NCBI GenBank assembly: GCA_964542875.1
Contig: CAZIWA010000032.1
Location: 1 to 45,996, forward strand
Source: CAZGOM01 sp964542875
Lineage (GTDB): Bacteria; Planctomycetota; Phycisphaerae; Phycisphaerales; Phycisphaeraceae
DNA: 45,996 nucleotides
Direction: 5' to 3'
The position numbers and the translations under genes were made by a program. Below are positions 1 through 7,999 of the stretch, in pieces; position 1 is the first letter of the stretch, and the number at the start of each line of letters is the position of its first letter. The notes below the pieces were generated by a model. The model searched no databases. It saw only the letters and a list, made by a program, of their open reading frames with translations, and was not told the origin of the DNA.

Positions 1-2365
1 TGAAGTAGAGGGCGGTGGTGATGACGCCGTCGCCGGAGCACTCGGCGCAGCGGCCGGTCTTGACGTTGAAGCTGAATCGGCCGGCGTTGTAGCCGCGTTT
101 TTTGGCTTCGGGGGTTTTGGCGAAGAGGTTGCGGATGTCGTCGTAGAAGCCGATGTAGGTGGCGGGGTTGGAGTGTGGGGTGCGGCCGATGGGGGATTGG
201 TCGATCTTAATGACGTTTGTGACGTGCTGGATGCCTTCGACGGCGTCATGATCCCCGGGAAGGACGCGAGTGTCGAAGAGGTCTTTGTAGAGGCGTTTAT
301 AGAGGATGTCGTTAATGAGGGTGCTTTTGCCGGAGCCGGAGGCGCCGGTGATGCAGACCAGCTGGCGCAGGGGAATGTCGACGGTGAGATTTTTGAGGTT
401 GTTTTCGCGTGCGCCTTTGATGGTGAGGGTTTTGCCGTCGCCGGGGCGGCGGATGTTGGGGGTGGGGATTTCCTTGCGGCCGGAGAAATAGGCGCCGGTG
501 GGGGAATCTTTGGCGGCCATGATGTCGGCGAGGGTGCCTTGTGCGACGACGTTTCCGCCATGCACGCCGGGGCCGGGGCCCATTTCAATGACGTGGTCGG
601 CGGCCTTGATGGTGTCTTCATCGTGTTCGACGACGATGACGGTGTTGCCGAGATCGCGCAGGCGGCGGAGGGTGGCGATCATCTTGACGTTGTCTTTGGG
701 GTGAAGGCCGATGCTGGGTTCGTCCAAGACGTAGAGCATGCCCATGAGGCCAGAGCCGATCTGTGTGGAGAGGCGGATGCGCTGGGATTCGCCGCCTGAG
801 AGGGTGCTGCTGCGGCGGTTGAAGTTGAGGTAGTCCAGGCCGATGCCAAGGAGTAGATCCAGGCGGGTGCGTATTTCCTTTAAGACCTGGGAGGCGGCGG
901 CCTTTTGCTGGCCGGAGGGCTTGATCTGATCGACAAAGGCGGAGAGCTGGGCGAAGTTGACTTCGCCGAACTCGTGGATGTTTTTGTTCTGGATCCGGAA
1001 GTTCAAGCGGGTGTGGCGCAGGCGGGAGCCGGCGCAGTCCGGACAGCGGTGTTCGACCATGACTTTTTCAAGCCAGGCTTCCATCATGCCGTGAGCGACT
1101 TGTTTCTGGCGGTAGCGTTTATAGGTGCGTTCGATGCGGCGGGCGATGCCGTCGAAGCCCCAGGGTTTGCCGATGTGTTTCTGGTCTTTGTTCTTGGCGT
1201 CAGGTGGGAGTTTGAGTTCGAATTTTTCGGAGCCGTTGCCATTTAAGAGGATGTCGATGATTTTGGCGGGGAGTTTTTCGAAGGGGGTGTCGAGGCTGAA
1301 TTTGTAGTGCTGGGAGAGGCTGTACATGATGCGGCCGTCCCAGTTGTCTGGCTGATAGTTGTAGGCGGCGGAAACGAAGCATCCGCCTTTGATGCTGCGG
1401 GTTTTATCGGGGACGAGGAGGTCGGGGTGGACCTGCATGTAGGTGCCGAGGCCCAGGCAAGTGCGGCAGGCGGAGAGGGGGTTGTTGAAGACGAAGTAGT
1501 CGGGGGTGAGGTCGCCGACGGCGAGGTGGTGCCTGGGGCAGCCGTAATCGGCGTAGAAAGCGTCTGTGGTTTTTTTGTCCGCCTTGCCGTCTGGGCCGGT
1601 GATGTGGAGCTTGAGGTATTGGTCGCCGAGGACAAGGGCGTTGGTGATGCCGGTGAGGATCTGCTTTTCGTTGCCGGGTTCATTTGAGCCGGTGAGAACG
1701 AATTTATCGACGATGACTTCCATTTCCGGATTGGCGGAGAGATCGATGTCGTTGTCCTGGCTGATGTCGACGGGCTTGCCGGCGACGAGCATTTTCTTGT
1801 AGCCGCGTTTGCGGATGTCGGAAGCGAGGAAATTAAAGTCTTCGCCAAAAACGGGGAAGACGGGGGCGCGGAGTTCAACGGTGGCGCCCTTGGGGAGGGC
1901 GAGAATGCGGTCGAGGATCTGGGTTTTGGTACGGGCTGGAACCGGAGCCTGGCAGTATGGGCAATGGGCCTGAGAGGCTGTGGCAAAGAGGAGAGTGAGG
2001 TAACTGCTGATGTCGGTCATGGTGCCGACGGTGGAGCGAGGGTTGCGGCCGATGGTTTTTTGTTCGATGGAGATGACGGGGGAAAGGCCGAACATAAAGT
2101 CGACATCGGGCTTGGCGACCTGGGCGATGAAGCGCTTGGCGAAACTGGAAAGGGATTCCATGTACCGACGCTGGCCTTCGGCGTAGATGGTGTCAAAGGC
2201 GAGTGAGGATTTACCGGAGCCGGAGAGGCCGGTGATGACGACGAGCTGGTCGCGGGGGATGTCGAGGGAGACGTTTTTAAGGTTATGCTCGCGCGCGCCC
2301 TTGATGGAGATGACGGTGCGGGCCTGGGGGCGGGCGAAAGGCTGGGATTGCATTGTTTTGGCCAT
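1..2365 (-). CDS. uvrA: UvrA, excinuclease ABC subunit A (C-terminus runs off the window)
   Basis: This is the damage-recognition ATPase of nucleotide excision repair, which loads UvrB at DNA lesions in the cytoplasm. About 788 codons are present from the ATG at 2365, and the gene leaves the window at base 1; full-length UvrA is about 950 residues. Visible parts in order are: a first Walker A (GLSGSGKS, residues 46-53); the first zinc module (CPYC, later CRTCLGLG); a second cysteine pair (CPDC); the ABC signature STLSGGESQRIRL followed by a Walker B-type DEPSIGLHP; a second Walker A (GASGSGKST, near residue 673); and the start of the last zinc finger (CAEC). The order is that of the family and no motif is broken. 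A nucleotidyltransferase-like gene lies about 100 bp upstream on the same strand, so the two may be co-transcribed. The identification is very secure. Confidence 0.97.
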   Translation of the reverse strand, partial: MAKTMQSQPFARPQARTVISIKGAREHNLKNVSLDIPRDQLVVITGLSGSGKSSLAFDTIYAEGQRRYMESLSSFAKRFIAQVAKPDVDFMFGLSPVISIEQKTIGRNPRSTVGTMTDISSYLTLLFATASQAHCPYCQAPVPARTKTQILDRILALPKGATVELRAPVFPVFGEDFNFLASDIRKRGYKKMLVAGKPVDISQDNDIDLSANPEMEVIVDKFVLTGSNEPGNEKQILTGITNALVLGDQYLKLHITGPDGKADKKTTDAFYADYGCPRHHLAVGDLTPDYFVFNNPLSACRTCLGLGTYMQVHPDLLVPDKTRSIKGGCFVSAAYNYQPDNWDGRIMYSLSQHYKFSLDTPFEKLPAKIIDILLNGNGSEKFELKLPPDAKNKDQKHIGKPWGFDGIARRIERTYKRYRQKQVAHGMMEAWLEKVMVEHRCPDCAGSRLRHTRLNFRIQNKNIHEFGEVNFAQLSAFVDQIKPSGQQKAAASQVLKEIRTRLDLLLGIGLDYLNFNRRSSTLSGGESQRIRLSTQIGSGLMGMLYVLDEPSIGLHPKDNVKMIATLRRLRDLGNTVIVVEHDEDTIKAADHVIEMGPGPGVHGGNVVAQGTLADIMAAKDSPTGAYFSGRKEIPTPNIRRPGDGKTLTIKGARENNLKNLTVDIPLRQLVCITGASGSGKSTLINDILYKRLYKDLFDTRVLPGDHDAVEGIQHVTNVIKIDQSPIGRTPHSNPATYIGFYDDIRNLFAKTPEAKKRGYNAGRFSFNVKTGRCAECSGDGVITTALYF

Positions 2366-2467
2366 GGCGGGGCTCCCGGGAGGAATTTTTTGACTGGGAT
2401 TAAAAGGATTAAAGATGATTCAAGAGGATAAGAAGAGGGATGATAGTGCACAGGATATTGTTAACGA

Positions 2468-3412
2468 TTAAGGGCTGCCGTCATAGTAGAAGGCGAGTTC
2501 TTCGAAGGCTGAGGGGCTTTTGCGGGTGAGGCGGACAGGGGTGGAGAGTTTGCGGATGATGTCCTTATCGGAGAGCCATTCGCAGGCAGTGATGACGTCG
2601 GGTGCGCCGAGTTGATTTGCAAAGTGGGTTTCCAGTTCGGTGGCGCTGCGGGGGGCGGCGGCGTCCTGGAGGTAGTCCATGATGGGGCCGAAGGCGACGC
2701 GGGTGCGGCGGGAGAGATAGTCGTCGATCGTGTCGAGCGCGGAGGCGATGTTCTTAGGGGTTTTTCTGACGTGGATGAGGTCGGTGTAGATGGCGTTGAA
2801 GAAGTCCGGATTGAGGGCGACGGCTTGCTGGATGACTTCGCGGCCACAGATTTCGCCAGCGGCGATGACTTCCATCTGGGCCAGATACATGGCGGCCATG
2901 ACGATCCAGACGAAGCTGTAGGCGGGGTCTTTTTTGACCTTGAGCCATTTCTGGGCTTTGTAGAGGCAGGCGATGGCGTTGCCGGCGCTGCGCATGGTTT
3001 GAACCTGCTGGTCTCGCGAGCCGAGGGTTTTGAGGTCTTCAAAGAGGGCATGAAGGGTGGAATCGCGCGTGAAGACGAGCTTGCCCTTGGAGAGGAGGGA
3101 GTGGAAGAAGGAGTTTTGGATGGCACCCTGGATGGCCTTGCGGAACTGTGAGCGGGATTGAAGGGTGGCGTGGATGTTGACGTCGTTTTCGACGAGGGCG
3201 AGGCTGCGGGTGGTTTCTGTGCGGCCGTGAGTGGGTTTGTCGTCATCCTTTTGAATGACGAAGAGGTCGATGTCGGACTTTTGCCAGACGGTGTCGTGGG
3301 AGAGGCTGCCGCAGAGGACGACGGCGAGAATGTAGGGGTCCGCCTTGGCGCGGGAGATGAAGGTGTCCAGCGCGTTGGCGTAGCGTTCCTGGATTTGGGT
3401 TGGGGTTGGCAT
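2468..3412 (-). CDS. Nucleotidyltransferase-fold protein
   Basis: A 314-residue cytoplasmic protein. Its N-terminal part has the polymerase-beta/nucleotidyltransferase signature: the helix-turn GS at residues 35-36, followed by SDIDLF with metal-ligand acids D47 and D49. A possible third acid lies in ENDVNIH near residue 79. The remaining 200 residues are mostly helical and hydrophobic (AAMYLAQMEVIAAGE region) and resemble the helical tail of aminoglycoside- or HEPN-associated transferases, but I do not recognise a specific family. The open frame extends to a TTG at 3433. I prefer the ATG at 3412 because the extra seven residues carry no conserved feature. Substrate is unknown: it could adenylylate a small molecule or a protein. 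It is co-directional with uvrA about 100 bp downstream, which gives no clear hint of function. Confidence 0.75.
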   Translation of the reverse strand: MPTPTQIQERYANALDTFISRAKADPYILAVVLCGSLSHDTVWQKSDIDLFVIQKDDDKPTHGRTETTRSLALVENDVNIHATLQSRSQFRKAIQGAIQNSFFHSLLSKGKLVFTRDSTLHALFEDLKTLGSRDQQVQTMRSAGNAIACLYKAQKWLKVKKDPAYSFVWIVMAAMYLAQMEVIAAGEICGREVIQQAVALNPDFFNAIYTDLIHVRKTPKNIASALDTIDDYLSRRTRVAFGPIMDYLQDAAAPRSATELETHFANQLGAPDVITACEWLSDKDIIRKLSTPVRLTRKSPSAFEELAFYYDGSP

Positions 3413-3748
3413 GGTGAGTGATAGATTAATCAAATAGGGGAGGCCAGTGTCTGGTGTCCCCGTCGGTGTCGGGGCGGTTACATGCGGGCTGTCACGTGTC
3501 CATTGAATAGGTTGATTGAGGCTTGAGTATCACAGGGGCGTTCATCTGGGATGGATTCGATGGGAAAAAAGGGGGGCAGGCAGAGCCTGTTCCTTGAACA
3601 GGGCATTTCCATAAGTAATTCCCTGATGTTTATTCGGGGAGCTATTTGATTCAATACCGGGCAAGCTGGAAAACGCCCTAAACCTTTCCATGAGTTGAAC
3701 CGGGATTTCCCCGAAGAAACACGAATTTTGAGAACCAGATGAGGATTT
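3413..3748. other. Divergent intergenic region with a small palindrome
   Basis: This stretch separates the nucleotidyltransferase gene (minus) from the stressosome operon (plus) and must hold promoters for both. The clearest structure is the perfect palindrome CCTGTTC-ctt-GAACAGG at 3586-3602, which could be an operator or a short hairpin. I see no convincing -35/-10 pair. The start of rsbR is preceded by GAGG about 5 bases before its ATG. A 349-codon open frame on the minus strand enters this region (3478-4527), but it is antisense to rsbR and not believed. Confidence 0.4.
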
Positions 3749-4609
3749 ATGAAGTCAACGATATTGCTTAAATGTGTCGCGGAAAACCAAGAGAAGCTCC
3801 TGGAAGAATGGATGGCGGAGCTGACCGCGAGCGGGCTGCGGCGGGATGACCGGATGAAGGAAGCGGAGTTGCGGTCGCAGTGCCGGGAATTCCTGAGCCT
3901 GCTGGCGCAGGCGCTTAAAGACGATGTGGTGATAAACATCCGGTCTTCAAGCTGGGCGGCGATTTCGCGGATGCTGGCAGAGGCCTCGCAGAGCCGGACG
4001 GTGCAGGGTTTTTCACTGACGGATACAGCGACGTACATTTTTGCGCTTAAGCGGCCGCTGTTTGCGATGCTGCAGAAGCATTGCAGGGATGCCGCGGAGT
4101 TTTCGCAGGAGATATGGATCGCGACCAACCTGCTGGACAACCTGGGGATGTTGACCGCAGAGGCGGCGCAGAAGGAACGGGAATCGATCATTCTGCGGCA
4201 ACAGGAAGAGATGCTGGAGCTTTCGACGCCGGTGGTGCTGCTGTGGGACGGCATTCTGGCATTGCCGATGATCGGCACGCTGGACAGCGCCAGAACACAG
4301 GTGGTGATGGAGTCTTTGCTGACGAAGATCGCCGAGACGGGATCGGCCATCGCGATCATCGACATCACGGGCGTGCCGACAGTGGACACACTGGTGGCGC
4401 AGCACCTGATCAAGACGGTGACGGCGGCACGACTGATGGGCGCGGAGTGCATTATTTCGGGGATTCGTCCGCAGATTGCGCAGACGATCGTGCATCTGGG
4501 GGTGGATCTGTCGAACATCATCACCAAGGCATCGCTTGCCGATGCCTTCGCGGTGGCGCTTGAGCGGACGCACCTGCGCGTGGAAGCCTACGAGCCCAAG
4601 GGCAAATGA
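3749..4609 (+). CDS. rsbR: RsbR-type stressosome scaffold/sensor protein
   Basis: This 286-residue protein matches RsbR co-antagonists, which form the stressosome core with RsbS and bind the kinase RsbT. Residues 1 to about 155 are helical, as in the RsbRD-type N-terminal sensory domain. Residues about 157-272 form a STAS domain. Both regulatory threonines expected by comparison with Bacillus subtilis RsbRA (T171 and T205) are present: T177 in IGTLDS and T214 in VDTLVAQ. The signature stretches IIDITGVP and GIRPQIAQT are intact. The start is supported by GAGG five bases upstream. It is the first gene of a six-gene operon. The N-terminal domain presumably defines the stimulus, but it has no haem- or flavin-binding motif that I can see. 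Family assignment is secure; the signal is unknown. Confidence 0.93.
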   Translation: MKSTILLKCVAENQEKLLEEWMAELTASGLRRDDRMKEAELRSQCREFLSLLAQALKDDVVINIRSSSWAAISRMLAEASQSRTVQGFSLTDTATYIFALKRPLFAMLQKHCRDAAEFSQEIWIATNLLDNLGMLTAEAAQKERESIILRQQEEMLELSTPVVLLWDGILALPMIGTLDSARTQVVMESLLTKIAETGSAIAIIDITGVPTVDTLVAQHLIKTVTAARLMGAECIISGIRPQIAQTIVHLGVDLSNIITKASLADAFAVALERTHLRVEAYEPKGK

Positions 4610-4698
4610 GGAGGTTGACGGACGAGACGGAGAAATAGCTGGTGTGCCCGGTCTGCGGTGGGGTGGTTGAAGCTCTGGTAAGCAGGAAAGATTTACGG

Positions 4699-4757
4699 AG
4701 AAGAACACCCTCGCCACAACTCTCCCCGCTGAGGGGGAGGGGTAGAAAGAGTGTTTG
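4699..4757. repeat. Dispersed palindromic repeat inside the stressosome operon (copy 1)
   Basis: The ends AACAC (4704-4708) and GTGTT (4751-4755) are inverted, and the middle holds CTCTCCCC-gctga-GGGGGAG. Related copies with the same 'AAGAACACCCTC ... CTCTCCC ... GGGAGAGGG ... AAAGAG' layout occur at about 13589-13645, 41731-41773 and, truncated, 45944-45960. Here it sits in the 192-bp gap between rsbR and rsbS, where it would form an RNA hairpin in the operon transcript and could attenuate or process it. Such an effect is inference. Confidence 0.65.
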
Positions 4758-4801
4758 GGCGATGCCCAAATGCCCGCATAAAAGGACAGCGAGTATCAAT
4801 T

Positions 4802-5197
4802 ATGGACCGTATTCCGATATTACAGATGGGTCCGCTGCTGCTGGTGACAATCCAGGTGGACATGCATGACAACCTGGCGATGGCACTGCAGGATGACCTG
4901 ACAAACAAGATCGCCTCGACCGGGGCGCGGGGCGTGCTGATCGATATCTCCTCGCTGGAGATCGTGGATTCGTTCATCGGGCGGATGCTGGGGAACATTG
5001 CTTCGATGTCCAGCGTGTTGGACGCGCATACGGTGGTGGTGGGGATGCGGCCGGCGGTGGCCATTACGCTGGTGGAACTGGGCATGTCCCTGCCGGGTGT
5101 GAAAATGGCGCTGAATGTGGAAAAGGGCATGCAAGTGCTGCAGAACCTTGTGGCTCAACGGCAGGAGGGAAGCAAGCGTGCCCGTCGTAAGACATGA
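4802..5197 (+). CDS. rsbS: RsbS, single-domain STAS stressosome antagonist
   Basis: A 131-residue stand-alone STAS protein. RsbS holds RsbT inactive in the stressosome until it is phosphorylated. The key serine is present as S57 in the motif EIVDSFIGRML, equivalent to S59 of B. subtilis RsbS, and the second family signature GMRPAVAITLVELG follows. The frame is open further upstream to 4751, but the ATG at 4802 gives the canonical RsbS start (MDRIPIL) and the upstream part falls in the palindromic repeat region. A weak GGA lies about 20 bases upstream. The last 20 bases overlap rsbT, so translation of the two is probably coupled. The assignment is secure. Confidence 0.94.
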   Translation: MDRIPILQMGPLLLVTIQVDMHDNLAMALQDDLTNKIASTGARGVLIDISSLEIVDSFIGRMLGNIASMSSVLDAHTVVVGMRPAVAITLVELGMSLPGVKMALNVEKGMQVLQNLVAQRQEGSKRARRKT

Positions 5198-5582
5198 GAC
5201 ATTGCCCAACAAGACCCAGAACGACATCGTTACAGTCCGGCAGGCGGTGCGGAGTTGGGCGATCGAACGGGGGTTCAGCCTTGTCGACCAGACCAAGATC
5301 ATCACGGCGGCAAGCGAACTGGCCCGGAACGCTTTGGAACACGGGGGCGGAGGGACGGTGACGCTGGAGGCACTGGAGGAATCCCGACGCAAGGGGCTGC
5401 GGATCACGTTTGAAGACCAAGGCAAAGGCATCGCTGACCTGGAACGGGCACTGACCGATGGCTACACATCAGGAAACGGCATGGGACTGGGACTCGGCGG
5501 CGCGAAAAGACTATCCAATGAATTTCACATCGAATCGACCCCGGGAAAGGGTACACGTGTCGTCATTGCCAGGTGGAAATAA
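5178..5582 (+). CDS. rsbT: RsbT, switch-protein serine/threonine kinase
   Basis: A 134-residue GHKL-fold kinase. RsbT phosphorylates RsbS and RsbR in the stressosome and is then freed to act on a downstream partner. Visible motifs are the N box ELARNALEH (E47-H55), DQGKG (residues 80-84, nucleotide-binding Asp) and the glycine-rich lid SGNGMGLGLGG (98-108). I chose GTG at 5178 because a strong AGGAGG lies ten bases before it, within the end of rsbS. An upstream ATG at 5115 would place 21 unrelated residues before the conserved start. The gene overlaps rsbS by 20 bases and the next gene's likely start by 26 bases, a typical tightly coupled rsbRST order. The usual partner RsbU is not recognisable nearby. 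Confidence 0.93.
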   Translation: MPVVRHETLPNKTQNDIVTVRQAVRSWAIERGFSLVDQTKIITAASELARNALEHGGGGTVTLEALEESRRKGLRITFEDQGKGIADLERALTDGYTSGNGMGLGLGGAKRLSNEFHIESTPGKGTRVVIARWK

Positions 5583-6588
5583 TCAATATCTGGGGCAAAG
5601 CATCCGGCTGGCGATCAACGATCCCAGCGCGGTGAGCGAAGCGCGCCGGGTGGGCGCTACGCTGGCGCAGCAGTTGGGCATGAACGAAGAAATGACCGGG
5701 CGGGTGTCGCTGGTGGTGAGCGAAGCGGCGAGCAACATCGTGCACCATGCGAAAAACGGGGTGGTGATTCTGCGAAAGCTCACCCGCGACGGCAAGCGAG
5801 GCGTGGAGATGCTGGCCCTGGATAAAGGGCCGGGAATGGCCAACGTTTCGCAATGCATGGAAGACAGGTACACCACACGAGGCACGCAGGGCATCGGTCT
5901 GGGAACGATGAAACGGATGTCCGCATTGTTTGACATCCATTCCCAACTCGGCGTGGGAACCGGTGTGCTTGCGGTGATCAGCGAAGGAACCGCAGCGGTG
6001 AACCCGGGTGGGCTGGCCCATGGCGCGGTGTCGCTGCCTGTGAGCGGAGAACAAGTTTGCGGGGATGCCTGGGCGGTGCATTCCACTGAGGAACAGATGA
6101 CTGTGGTGGTGGCCGACGGGCTTGGACATGGGGCGTTTGCCTCGGAAGCTGCGCAGGAAGCGCTGAGGGTGTTTGACGAGCGCATCGAAGATGAGCCGGG
6201 AGTGATGGTCCAAGCGATGCACGGGGCGTTGAAAAAGACACGGGGCGCCGCAGCGGCGGTGGCCCGGATCGACATCAAAAAGAAGGAAGTCCGGTTTGCG
6301 GGGGGTGGGAATATCGCCGGTTGGGTGATTCAGGGGGGCAAGGGGCGGTCGATGGTTTCGATGAACGGGACACTGGGGCACCAGCTTCAGCGGGTGCAGC
6401 AGTTTTCATACCCGTGGAGCGAGGACAGCGTCGTTGTGCTTGGATCCGATGGACTTTCGAGCCAATGGTCACTGAGCCCTTATGGGCCCCTGGCACAGCG
6501 GCACCCGGCCCTGATCGCAGGCACGCTGGTCCGGGATCATTCACGTTTACGTGACGACGTGACGGTGGTTGCCATCGGCAGGGAATAA
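5557..6588 (+). CDS. Fused RsbT/RsbW-type ATPase and RsbX/SpoIIE-type PP2C phosphatase
   Basis: A 343-residue two-domain protein. Residues about 10-145 are an anti-sigma-kinase-like GHKL ATPase, with N box SEAASNIVHH (55-64), DKGPGM (89-94) and lid GIGLGTMKRM (112-121). Residues about 155-343 are a PP2C phosphatase of the RsbX/SpoIIE type: metal-ligand acids are visible in CGDAW (D170), ADGLGHG (D187), SDGL (D298) and RDDVTVV (D333/D334). RsbX resets the stressosome by dephosphorylating RsbR and RsbS, so this phosphatase half may do the same. The ATPase half could be a second switch kinase or a binding module. I prefer GTG at 5557 (GGAAAGG upstream); ATG codons at 5458 and 5518 would overlap rsbT further. 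Each domain is secure; the combined role is inferred. Confidence 0.88.
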   Translation: MSSLPGGNNQYLGQSIRLAINDPSAVSEARRVGATLAQQLGMNEEMTGRVSLVVSEAASNIVHHAKNGVVILRKLTRDGKRGVEMLALDKGPGMANVSQCMEDRYTTRGTQGIGLGTMKRMSALFDIHSQLGVGTGVLAVISEGTAAVNPGGLAHGAVSLPVSGEQVCGDAWAVHSTEEQMTVVVADGLGHGAFASEAAQEALRVFDERIEDEPGVMVQAMHGALKKTRGAAAAVARIDIKKKEVRFAGGGNIAGWVIQGGKGRSMVSMNGTLGHQLQRVQQFSYPWSEDSVVVLGSDGLSSQWSLSPYGPLAQRHPALIAGTLVRDHSRLRDDVTVVAIGRE

Positions 6589-6604
6589 TGCAGCGGAGTA
6601 GCCC

Positions 6605-7999
6605 ATGAATGCGCCAATGCTGACTTTTTCGCTTAAACATGAGCATGATGCCGTGCTCGCCAGGCAGCGGACGCTGCAGATGGCCAGCCTGCTGAACCTG
6701 GCGCACCAGGACCAGACACGGATGGCGACTGCGGTGTCCGAACTGGCGAGAAACGTGCTTCGATACACACCGGGCGGACGGGTGGAATATTTCCTGGCGG
6801 ATGACAGCGAAGTTCTGTTTATGGCCCGGATTTCAGATACGGGCAAGGGGATTCCCCATCTGCAGGCGGTGCTGGATGGGCAGTATGTTTCGCAATCGGG
6901 ATTGGGGCTGGGCATCATCGGGACCAAACGGCTGGTGGAAGTATTCGATGTGCAGACCAGTGAAAAGGGAACTGTGTTCACGATCGGCAAGATCGTGCCC
7001 AAGCCAGCGGTGTCTATTCAAAAACTGGCGGCGGAGGTGACGGCGAAGCTGGCGCAAACGACGACGATCGGATTGATGGAAGCGATCGAACGGCAGAATC
7101 AGGAATTGCTGATGACGCTTTCTGAACTGCTTTCACGTCAGAGCGATATCGACCGGATCAACCGTGAACTGGCGGAGACCAACCGCGGGGTGGTGGCGCT
7201 GTACGCGGAGCTGGACGAGAAGAACAAGACGCTCAAGGCGATGTCGGAGCTTAAGAGCAGGTTCCTGTCGGCGATCAGCCATGAGCTGCGAACGCCGCTG
7301 AGCTCCATCAGAAGCATGAGTCGGCTGCTGCTGGATCAAACCGACGGGGACTTAAACGCGGAACAAGCCAAGCAGGTGGGGTATATCAGGTCCACAGCGG
7401 AAGGATTGACCGAGATGGTCAATGATCTGCTGGACCTGGCGAAAATCGAGGCGGGGAAGATCGATGTCAAGCCGCAAACGGTTGAGGTGGAAGAGATTTT
7501 TGCAGGACTGCGGGGGATGTTCCGGCCGATGCTGGAAGCCAAGCCGGTGACGCTGACCTTTGAACTGGACCCAGCCATCAGGGCTATGAACAGCGATGTG
7601 GGCAAGGTGACGCAGGTGCTGAGGAACCTGATCTCCAACGCGATCAAGTTCACCCTGCACGGAGCGGTGACGGTGAGTGCGGTGCCGGATGGACAACATG
7701 TGAAATTCAGCGTGAAAGACACCGGGATCGGGATCGCGCCGGAGGACCAGGAACGGATATTCATGGAATATGTTCAGGTGGATTCGCCCTTGCAGCGGAA
7801 CCTGAAAGGAACGGGGTTGGGTCTTTCGCTTTCGCGGAAGATAGCGACGCTCTTAGGCGGAGAGTTGACTGTTGTCAGCAATGTGGGTCAGGGGTCTATT
7901 TTTACATTCAGGATTCCCCTGATTTACTCTGATACCCATCCCAGCGAAGGTAGTGATATGCCAGGGGCGATTCCCCAAATGGAGGCCCCGCGTGTCTGA
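6605..7999 (+). CDS. Histidine kinase with an extra N-terminal RsbT/RsbW-like ATPase domain
   Basis: A 464-residue cytoplasmic protein without membrane segments. Residues about 5-130 form a small GHKL ATPase with N box SELARN (45-50), DTGKGIP (78-84) and lid GLGLGIIGTKRL (99-110). Residues about 150-215 are a charged probable coiled coil. A classical sensor-kinase core follows: the HisKA phosphoacceptor H226 in SHELRTPL, then a HATPase_c domain with NLISNAIKF, DTGIGI and GTGLGLSLSRK. The protein therefore has two nucleotide-binding GHKL modules, and the first appears to replace a sensory domain. GGAG lies seven bases before the ATG and the gene starts 16 bases after its upstream neighbour, so it belongs to the stressosome operon. 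It has no receiver domain; the next gene supplies two. Confidence 0.9.
   Translation: MNAPMLTFSLKHEHDAVLARQRTLQMASLLNLAHQDQTRMATAVSELARNVLRYTPGGRVEYFLADDSEVLFMARISDTGKGIPHLQAVLDGQYVSQSGLGLGIIGTKRLVEVFDVQTSEKGTVFTIGKIVPKPAVSIQKLAAEVTAKLAQTTTIGLMEAIERQNQELLMTLSELLSRQSDIDRINRELAETNRGVVALYAELDEKNKTLKAMSELKSRFLSAISHELRTPLSSIRSMSRLLLDQTDGDLNAEQAKQVGYIRSTAEGLTEMVNDLLDLAKIEAGKIDVKPQTVEVEEIFAGLRGMFRPMLEAKPVTLTFELDPAIRAMNSDVGKVTQVLRNLISNAIKFTLHGAVTVSAVPDGQHVKFSVKDTGIGIAPEDQERIFMEYVQVDSPLQRNLKGTGLGLSLSRKIATLLGGELTVVSNVGQGSIFTFRIPLIYSDTHPSEGSDMPGAIPQMEAPRV

Noticed and set aside
3478..4527. 349-codon open frame on the minus strand
   Set aside because: It overlaps rsbR in antisense. Its Ser/Arg/Ile-rich product has no domain, while rsbR keeps both key threonines.
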